Part shown: positions 58,536-64,000 of the stretch, in pieces | Layout: every line of letters begins with the position of its first letter | How positions within the stretch are numbered: position 1 is the stretch's first letter | NCBI RefSeq assembly: GCF_017355525.1 | Contig: NZ_CP067395.1 | Span: 3,565,001-3,629,000 of the forward strand | Source of the DNA: Lysobacter enzymogenes | Lineage (GTDB): Bacteria > Pseudomonadota > Gammaproteobacteria > Xanthomonadales > Xanthomonadaceae | DNA length: 64,000 nucleotides | Direction of reading: 5' to 3' | Position numbers and translations under genes: made by a program | Notes under the pieces: generated by a model | The model's input: only the letters and a program-made list of their open reading frames with translations | What the model was told of the DNA's origin: nothing | Databases searched by the model: none

Positions 58536-58860
58536 CTGTTGTTGCTGTTGCTGTTGCTGTTGCTGTTGATCTTCGCTCCCCCCGCCGCCCCGAACTCGCC
58601 ACAGGCAAAAGCAGACCCGAAGGGCGCGCGCATGGATGCGCGCGTGCGGGACCGGGCCAGGATGGCCCTTGTCCCGCATCCCTGCGCAAGCACCGAACCC
58701 TAGTGGCTCTTGATTCGAGAACAAGGAAAGCGCCTTTCTTTGGTTACTTTCTTTGGCAAGACAAAGAAAGTGACCCGGCCGCTTGCGGACGGAAGCTGTT
58801 GATTGCGGCTGGTCGTCACACGACATACCGCCAACGGCGAAATCAACACGGAAAGACAGG
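58536..58860 (+). repeat. ~270-bp dispersed repeat, copy 2, with long hairpin
   Basis: Starts with TTGCTG hexamer runs after the M16 stop, then matches copy 1 from 58575, including the hairpin at 58742-58775 and the tract to ~58845. The 494-nt gap to ubiB holds only this copy and two REPs; no gene. Confidence 0.85.
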
Positions 58861-58882
58861 AGCGCGGCAGTTCAGTTGTCGC

Positions 58883-58959
58883 AGTCGCAGCTCGCGCAGC
58901 TCCTACAGGGGCTCCAGCCAGTTCCGTATCCGACTGTAGGAGCTGCGCGAGCTGCGACC
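58883..58959. repeat. REP pair, CTGC-arm subtype, heads inward
   Basis: Minus REP 58883-58906 and plus REP 58936-58959, both with GCTGC arms; the minus copy ends CGACT rather than CGACC. Order is minus then plus, opposite to the other pairs. Confidence 0.75.
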
Positions 58960-59012
58960 GCGAAACCCCAGCCACGGCAAAACTTCAAACACCAACCTCA
59001 ACCCAGCCGCCG

Positions 59013-60707
59013 TTACTTGAACCACCGCTTACGCCGCCGCCGCGGCCAAGCCGCCAACAACGCCCACACCCCCCCCAACCCCGCAATCCACGACGAAGCC
59101 GGAATCGACCAAAACCGCGGCCCGCCCGACTCCAACCCGTACAACACCGCCGAAACGATCAACAACCCGGTCCCCAAAATCGCCGACACCGTCCGCCGCA
59201 CCGCATCCTTGATCGTGCGGTTGAGCTCGACGATATCCCCCGACCGCATCTTCAGCTCGTGCTGCCCAGCCACCTGCTGGCTCAGCCAGGAATGCAGCAG
59301 CCGCGGCATTTCCGGCGCGCGCGTCACCAGCTCCGGCAGGCGCTTGCGGAACTCGCCGGCCAGCCGCTGCGGGCTGTAGCGGTCGAGCAGGATGCGCTGC
59401 AACACCGGCCGCGCCACCGCCCAGATGTCGAGCTTGGGATCGAGCAGTCGGCCGACGCCTTCGATGTTCAGCAGGGTCTTCTGCAACAGGATCAGCTGCG
59501 GCTGCAAAGTCAGCTCGTAGCGCTGCGCGGTGCGGAACAGCTTGACCAGCACCTCGGCCAATGAAATCTCGCTCAGCGGGCGGGTGAAGTACGGCTCGCA
59601 CACCGCGCGCGTGGCCGCTTCGAGCTCGTCGATGCGGATGTGCGCCGGCATCCAGCCGGCCTGCACGTGCAGTTCGGCGATGCGGCGGTAGTCGCGGTTG
59701 AAGATCGCCATGAAGTTCTCGGCGAGGTAGTACTGATCCTCGTCCGACAACTGGCCCATGATCCCGAAATCCAGGGCGATGAAGCGCGGGTTGTGGCGCC
59801 GCGCCGGATCGCTGTCGACCCAGATGTTGCCGGCGTGGGCGTCGGCGTGGAAGAAGTTGTCGCGGAACACCTGGGTGTAGAACACCCGCACGCCCTTGGC
59901 GGCGAGCGCGCGGCGGTCGATGCCGGCGGCGTCGAGCGCGGCGATGTCGTCCGACGGAATGCCGTAGACGCGTTCCAGCGTCAGCGCGCGTTCGGAGGTG
60001 TGCGACCAGATCACCTCGGGCACGTACATGTCGTCGCTGTCGGCCCAGAACCGGCGCAGCACGCTGGCGTTGGCGCCCTCGCGCTGCAGGTCGAGCTCGG
60101 CGGCGAGCGTGCTTTCGATCTCGGCGACGATCGCGCGCGGACGGATCTTGTCGGCGTTCGGATGGGCGCGGTCGACCAGCGCGGCCAGCGCCTTGAGCAG
60201 GGCGATGTCGCCGGCGATCTTGCCCTCGATGTCGGGGCGCAGCACCTTGACCACGACCTCGCGCGCGGGCCGTTCGCCCTGCGCGGGCAGGCGCGCGGCG
60301 TGGACCTGGGCGATCGAGGCCGACGCCAGCGGCTCGATGTCGAAGCGTTCGAACGCGTCCTCGATGCTGCGCTCCAGCGCGCGCTCGACGATGCCGCGCG
60401 CGGTCTCGCCGTCGAACGGCTTGACCCGGTCCTGCAGCAAGGTCAGTTCCGCGGCGATGTCCGGCGGGACCAGATCGCGGCGGGTCGAGAGGATCTGGCC
60501 GAACTTGACGAAGATCGGGCCGAGTTCCTGCAGGGCCAGGCGCAGCCGCGCGCCGCGCGACATCGCCGCGACTTCGGCCGAGGCGCGCGGCACGAATGGG
60601 CGCGCGAGCTTGAGCCAGCGTTCGGCCGGGGTGTCGTCGAGCAGCGCGTCGAGGCGATAGCGCAGCAGCACGCGGCCGATGCGCCAGGCGCGGGCGGCAG
60701 ACCTCAT
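59013..60707 (-). CDS. ubiB: Ubiquinone biosynthesis regulatory protein kinase UbiB
   Basis: 564-residue ABC1/UbiB protein, an atypical kinase-like ATPase required for ubiquinone synthesis and extraction of intermediates. Motifs: the KxGQ motif [53 protein letters not shown] (ExD), [10 protein letters not shown] and [12 protein letters not shown]. Two C-terminal membrane segments ([34 protein letters not shown]) end in a very basic tail. Its start overlaps the ubiJ stop by 4 nt, so the pair is translationally coupled. Confidence 0.96.
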   Translation of the reverse strand: MRSAARAWRIGRVLLRYRLDALLDDTPAERWLKLARPFVPRASAEVAAMSRGARLRLALQELGPIFVKFGQILSTRRDLVPPDIAAELTLLQDRVKPFDGETARGIVERALERSIEDAFERFDIEPLASASIAQVHAARLPAQGERPAREVVVKVLRPDIEGKIAGDIALLKALAALVDRAHPNADKIRPRAIVAEIESTLAAELDLQREGANASVLRRFWADSDDMYVPEVIWSHTSERALTLERVYGIPSDDIAALDAAGIDRRALAAKGVRVFYTQVFRDNFFHADAHAGNIWVDSDPARRHNPRFIALDFGIMGQLSDEDQYYLAENFMAIFNRDYRRIAELHVQAGWMPAHIRIDELEAATRAVCEPYFTRPLSEISLAEVLVKLFRTAQRYELTLQPQLILLQKTLLNIEGVGRLLDPKLDIWAVARPVLQRILLDRYSPQRLAGEFRKRLPELVTRAPEMPRLLHSWLSQQVAGQHELKMRSGDIVELNRTIKDAVRRTVSAILGTGLLIVSAVLYGLESGGPRFWSIPASSWIAGLGGVWALLAAWPRRRRKRWFK

Positions 60708-61363
60708 GCGCGGCCGCCCGCGCGCGCGCGCAGGCGCGCCACCCGCGCGGCCGCGCGCTCGACGTCGTCGCGCAAGGCGTCGACGTCGTCGTGGAAGGCG
60801 TCGAGTTCGGCGCGCGGCACCAGGTCGCGGCTTTCCTCGGTGAGGTATTCGGCGGCGTTGCTGGCGAACGCGCCGGCGGCGTCGCGGGCGTGGCGCAATG
60901 CGCCGGCGACCGCGTTGGCGATCTGCACGCCGACGATGTCGCCGAACACCGCGGTGAACGGCTGCTGCCAGTCCGGATCGAAGCGCTCGGCCAACCGTTG
61001 CAGGCGCCGGGCCAGATCGGCGTCGCCTTCGATGCGCAGCTTGCCGACCGGCGCGGCCTGTTCGTTGCGCGCCGCGCCGAGCAGGTTCGGCAGCTGGGCG
61101 AAGATCGCGCCGAGGGTGCTGCGCACCGACAGGTCCGGCTCGTCGCTGCTGCGCACCGGGCCGACTTCCAGGCGTTCGCCGGCGACCAGGATGCGCGCGG
61201 CCAGCGGCGGCTCGGCCAGGTGCAGGGCGATGCTGCGGCCGTCGAGCGCGGACAGGCCGGCGCGGGTGTCGGGATCGAGCGCGAGCGCGCGGTTGAGCGC
61301 GGCTTCCAGGGCGCGGCCGGCGAGCGGCTTGAGCGCATCCAGGGGCGAGGCGGAATCGTTCAT
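60704..61363 (-). CDS. ubiJ: Ubiquinone biosynthesis accessory protein UbiJ (SCP2 domain)
   Basis: 219-residue lipid-binding SCP2-type protein that scaffolds late ubiquinone intermediates. N-terminal [49 protein letters not shown], then [46 protein letters not shown]. It has a long helical C-terminus. Overlap with ubiB by ATGA. Together with ubiK (28210-28476) this gives the known UbiJ-UbiK-UbiB set in one window. Confidence 0.92.
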   Translation of the reverse strand: MNDSASPLDALKPLAGRALEAALNRALALDPDTRAGLSALDGRSIALHLAEPPLAARILVAGERLEVGPVRSSDEPDLSVRSTLGAIFAQLPNLLGAARNEQAAPVGKLRIEGDADLARRLQRLAERFDPDWQQPFTAVFGDIVGVQIANAVAGALRHARDAAGAFASNAAEYLTEESRDLVPRAELDAFHDDVDALRDDVERAAARVARLRARAGGRA

Positions 61364-61483
61364 GCGCCCATTCTATCCGCGGCCGCCGGCGCGGCTGTTA
61401 GCGCTTTGTGCAAGCGCGGTGCGGTTTAGGGACGCGGTTTGGCCGCAGGTCCTGGGCCGCCGCGCATCCTGGCCGGGCTCCCT

Positions 61484-61568
61484 GTAGGAGCGGCGCGAGC
61501 CGCGACCGCGAATTGCGGCGTCCGGCGCGAACATGAAACCCCGCGGTCGCGGCTCGCGCCGCTCCTAC
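61484..61568. repeat. Inverted REP pair, GCGGC subtype
   Basis: Plus REP 61484-61507 and minus REP 61545-61568, identical arms GCGGC/GCCGC around GCGA. Between ubiJ and oleD (217-nt gap). Confidence 0.85.
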
Positions 61569-61580
61569 AGGAGGCTTCGG

Positions 61581-62570
61581 TCAGCCCTGCGCCGCCTTGA
61601 CCCGCGCCAGCCCTTCGTCGAACCCCACCTGCGGCACGTAGCCGAAATCGCGCCGGGCCGGGCCCATGTCGTACCAGTGGGTGGTCGACAGCTGTTCGGC
61701 CAGGAACCGGGTCATCGGCGGTTCGCTCTTGAGCGGCAGCAGCGTCCACAGCCCTTCGCAGATCGCGCCGACGACGTAGGCGGCGCGGAACGGCAGGGTC
61801 TTGTCGACGGTCGGCGCGCCGACCGCGGCGAGCAGGCCGTTGAGGGTCTCGCGCGCGCTGCGCGGGTCGCCGTTGCTGATGAAGTAGGCCTTGCCGGCGC
61901 AGGCCGAACCCGGGGCCAGATGCTCGAAGGCGTCGAAGTGGGCCTGGGCGGCGTTGTCGATGTAGGTGGTGTCGATCAGGTTGTCGCCGGTGCCGACGAA
62001 GCGCAGGCGGCCGCTGTTGGCGCGCTGGACCAGGCGCGGCAGCAGCTGATTGTCGCCGACGCCCCAGATCAGCCGCGGGCGCAGCGCCACGGTCGCCAGC
62101 TGCGGCGAATTGGCCGCGAGCACGGCTTTTTCGGCGATGGTCTTGGTGGTGGCGTAGTGGGCCTTGAAGCCGTCGCCGTAGGGCACGGTCTCGGCGCTGC
62201 CGCCTTCGACCGGATGGGTCGCGCGGTGGGTGACGCTCGGCGTGGAGGTGTAGACCAGCTTGCCGATGCCGTGGGCGCGGCAGGCGGCCAGAACATTCTC
62301 GGTGCCGACCACGTTGGCCTGGTGATAGCTGTCGTAGCTGCCCCAGGCGCCGGCCTTGGCGGCGTTGTGGAAGATCGCGTCGCACCCTTGCGCCGCGGCG
62401 ACCACGGCGTTGCGGTCGGCAAGATCGCCCTGGATCTGGGTCACGCCGAGCGGTTCCAGCGCCGGGTAGTGGCCGCGGTTGAAGCTGAGCACTTCATGGC
62501 CGCGCGCGGTGAGGCCGCGGCACAGCGCCTGGCCGAGGAAGCCGCCGCCGCCGGTAACGAGGATCTTCAT
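61581..62570 (-). CDS. oleD: NAD(P)-dependent epimerase/3-beta-HSD-type dehydrogenase, probable OleD
   Basis: 329-residue extended short-chain dehydrogenase. Rossmann motif [20 protein letters not shown], active-site tetrad with YxxxK in [11 protein letters not shown], and upstream [11 protein letters not shown]. In the olefin pathway OleD reduces the 2-alkyl-3-ketoacyl product of OleA to the 3-hydroxy acid. The next gene upstream is an OleC-like ligase, the order of oleC-oleD in Xanthomonadaceae, which supports this call. An ATG at 62585 would add five residues. Confidence 0.9.
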   Translation of the reverse strand: MKILVTGGGGFLGQALCRGLTARGHEVLSFNRGHYPALEPLGVTQIQGDLADRNAVVAAAQGCDAIFHNAAKAGAWGSYDSYHQANVVGTENVLAACRAHGIGKLVYTSTPSVTHRATHPVEGGSAETVPYGDGFKAHYATTKTIAEKAVLAANSPQLATVALRPRLIWGVGDNQLLPRLVQRANSGRLRFVGTGDNLIDTTYIDNAAQAHFDAFEHLAPGSACAGKAYFISNGDPRSARETLNGLLAAVGAPTVDKTLPFRAAYVVGAICEGLWTLLPLKSEPPMTRFLAEQLSTTHWYDMGPARRDFGYVPQVGFDEGLARVKAAQG

Positions 62571-62737
62571 CGCGCTGGGGTCCATGAGTGGGGAATCGAA
62601 TGATAGGGCTTGCGGCCGCAGCGGAATGTCGGCCAGGCGACAGGCCGGCGTTGGCGGGAGGGCCTGAAGGCTGTCTCACCAGCGCTGAAGCGGACCTTCG
62701 GCGCTGGAGGCGGTACCGCAACACCCAACGACCGCCT

Positions 62738-64000
62738 TCAGTCGCCGATCGCGCGCGCCTGCAGCGCCAGCTTCTCGCGCCCGATCTTGGCGTTGTGGCG
62801 GATGTCGACCGGAAAGCCCGGATGGAAGCGGAAGCGTTCGATCGCGGCGGTATGCGCATGCTTGGCGCCGATTTCGCGCAGCTCCTCGACGATGCGCTCG
62901 CGCTCGCGGTTGCCGATGCGCGGCTTATGCAATTCGACCCACAGCAGCGGCCGCTGCCGGCCCGCTTCGCCGGTGCCGACCAGCGCGGTGCGGCGCACCT
63001 TGGGATGGGTGTTGAACACCGGTTCGACCTGCTCGGTGTACAACGGCCCGTTCGCGGTTTCGACGCGATGGCCCTTGCGCCCGCAGAACCACAGCCGGCC
63101 GTGTTCGTCGAGGTAGCCGACGTCGCCCATGCGGTGGACGATGCGCTCGCCCGCGCCCGTCGTTTCGCGGATCTTGGCGAGCTGGGTCATGCGCTCGCGG
63201 TTGAAGTACGAATCGGTCGCGGTCGGCCCGGCCACGGTGATTTCGCCGACGGTGCCGACGGCAACCAGCAGCTCGTCCGACCACTGCTCGATGGCTTCGT
63301 CGCTGACGCGGATGATGCGCACGTCGTTGCGCGCGACCGCGCGGCCGACGCAGGTGCCGGCGCCGGCTTCGGTCGCCGCGCGCGTGGATTGCAGTTCGCG
63401 GCCTTCGATGACCGCCACCGGCAGGCATTCGGTGGCGCCGTACGGCGTCCAGAACTGGGCGTCCTCGTGCATCAGCCCGCGCAGCTTGGCGACCGTGTCC
63501 GGCGGCACCGGCGCGCCGGCCGAGGTCACCCGCCGCAGCGTCGGCAGCGGCCGGCCGTAGTTCGCCAGCACCGCCATCAGCGCGGGCGAGCCGAACAGTT
63601 GGTCGCAATCGAAGCGGCGCAGCGCATCGTGCAGCTTGGCCGGGTCGGCCTGCGCCGGCCGGGTCGGGTCCATGTCCGGAATCACCGAGGTCAGGCCCAG
63701 CGCCGGGTCGAACAGCGCGAACGGCGGGAACGTCGGCAGATCGACGCCGCCGGGCGCGATGCCGAAGGCCTCGCCCATCATTTCGATCTGGGCGACGAAA
63801 TGGCGATGGCGGAACACGACGCCCTTGGGCACGCCGGTCGAACCGCTGGTGAACACGATCGCGGCGACTTCGTCGGCGCGGGTGTCGGCCAGCTGCGAAC
63901 CGGCGCCTTCGCCGGCGCGCTCGACGCGCGCGAGCGTGTCGTCGGCGAGGAACGCGCGTTGACCGGTGGTGATGCGGATGCGCGCCGACTTCGCCCAGCC
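62738..64000 (-). CDS. oleC: OleC-like AMP-dependent synthetase (beta-lactone synthetase), partial
   Basis: Cut at the right edge: 420 C-terminal residues remain, so the gene start lies beyond 64000. It is an acyl-adenylate-forming enzyme with the P-loop IVFTSGSTGVPKGVVFRH. Further motifs are WTPYGATECLPVAVIEG, RIVHRMGDVGYLDEHGRLWFCGRKGHRVETANGPLYTEQVE and the C-terminal PGFPVDIRHNAKIGREKL with catalytic lysine. The position upstream of oleD supports OleC, which turns 3-hydroxy acids into beta-lactones for OleB. A plain fatty-acid CoA ligase is the alternative. Confidence 0.88.
   Translation of the reverse strand, partial: GWAKSARIRITTGQRAFLADDTLARVERAGEGAGSQLADTRADEVAAIVFTSGSTGVPKGVVFRHRHFVAQIEMMGEAFGIAPGGVDLPTFPPFALFDPALGLTSVIPDMDPTRPAQADPAKLHDALRRFDCDQLFGSPALMAVLANYGRPLPTLRRVTSAGAPVPPDTVAKLRGLMHEDAQFWTPYGATECLPVAVIEGRELQSTRAATEAGAGTCVGRAVARNDVRIIRVSDEAIEQWSDELLVAVGTVGEITVAGPTATDSYFNRERMTQLAKIRETTGAGERIVHRMGDVGYLDEHGRLWFCGRKGHRVETANGPLYTEQVEPVFNTHPKVRRTALVGTGEAGRQRPLLWVELHKPRIGNRERERIVEELREIGAKHAHTAAIERFRFHPGFPVDIRHNAKIGREKLALQARAIGD

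Overview
The window is high-GC (about 70% by eye) gammaproteobacterial chromosome. Gene content, gene order, GTG starts and dispersed GTAG-type palindromes point to Xanthomonadaceae, most likely Lysobacter or a close relative. Supporting features are the dut-algC-pyrE-exoA and coaC/coaB-radC block, divergent speA/speE, ubiK-comM, oleC-oleD, and several secreted proteases. I see no prophage, IS element, tRNA gene or CRISPR array. I support 51 protein genes, one of them cut by the right edge.

Layout. 1-220: tandem leftward promoters with GC-rich discriminators, reading off the left edge and best explained as rRNA operon promoters. 494-7500: tyrS, an M23 peptidoglycan peptidase, and the cell-wall recycling genes anmK and ampG with exoA. 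7545-17613: housekeeping block of a GNAT, pyrE, a periplasmic protein, a long membrane-anchored AlgC-type mutase, dut, coaB and coaC as two overlapping genes, radC, argS and a SPOR protein. 18175-23389: a small membrane protein, a beta-hydroxyacid dehydrogenase and the polyamine genes speA/speE. 23586-32801: a secreted HExxH metalloprotease, yeiH with a divergent LysR regulator, PII, ubiK, comM, an AraC regulator, a tiny Cys-rich protein and a Tat-exported hydrolase.

33061-39662 (possibly to 42060) is the most interesting region. It is a compact RiPP-like locus with a nitrile-hydratase-leader-type (NHLP) precursor, a SagB-like dehydrogenase, a nitronate-monooxygenase-like flavoprotein, a membrane protein with a class III cyclase-like domain and TPR-like repeats, and a cNMP-binding GGDEF protein. 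A secreted S9 peptidase lies beside it. There is no YcaO, lanthionine synthetase, radical SAM enzyme or exporter, so the chemistry is open. The 3' end of the precursor, encoding its probable core, is overlapped antisense by the 3' end of the cyclase-like gene.

42218-47508: a YhcG-type nuclease and the glyoxylate shunt aceB-aceA with a divergent LysR regulator. 47791-58518: a collagenase, a GntR regulator, an acyltransferase, arfB, a Gln/Gly-rich secreted protein, truC and an M16 peptidase. 59013-61363: ubiJ-ubiB, complementing the distant ubiK. 61581-64000: oleD and partial oleC of the olefin/beta-lactone pathway.

Intergenic space carries several repeat families. There are 18 copies of a GTAG-headed REP, mostly as inverted pairs with covarying stems, a ~270-bp repeat present twice with a long hairpin, a 167-bp tandem duplication, and the CCCTCATC/CTCTCCCGC palindromic family.
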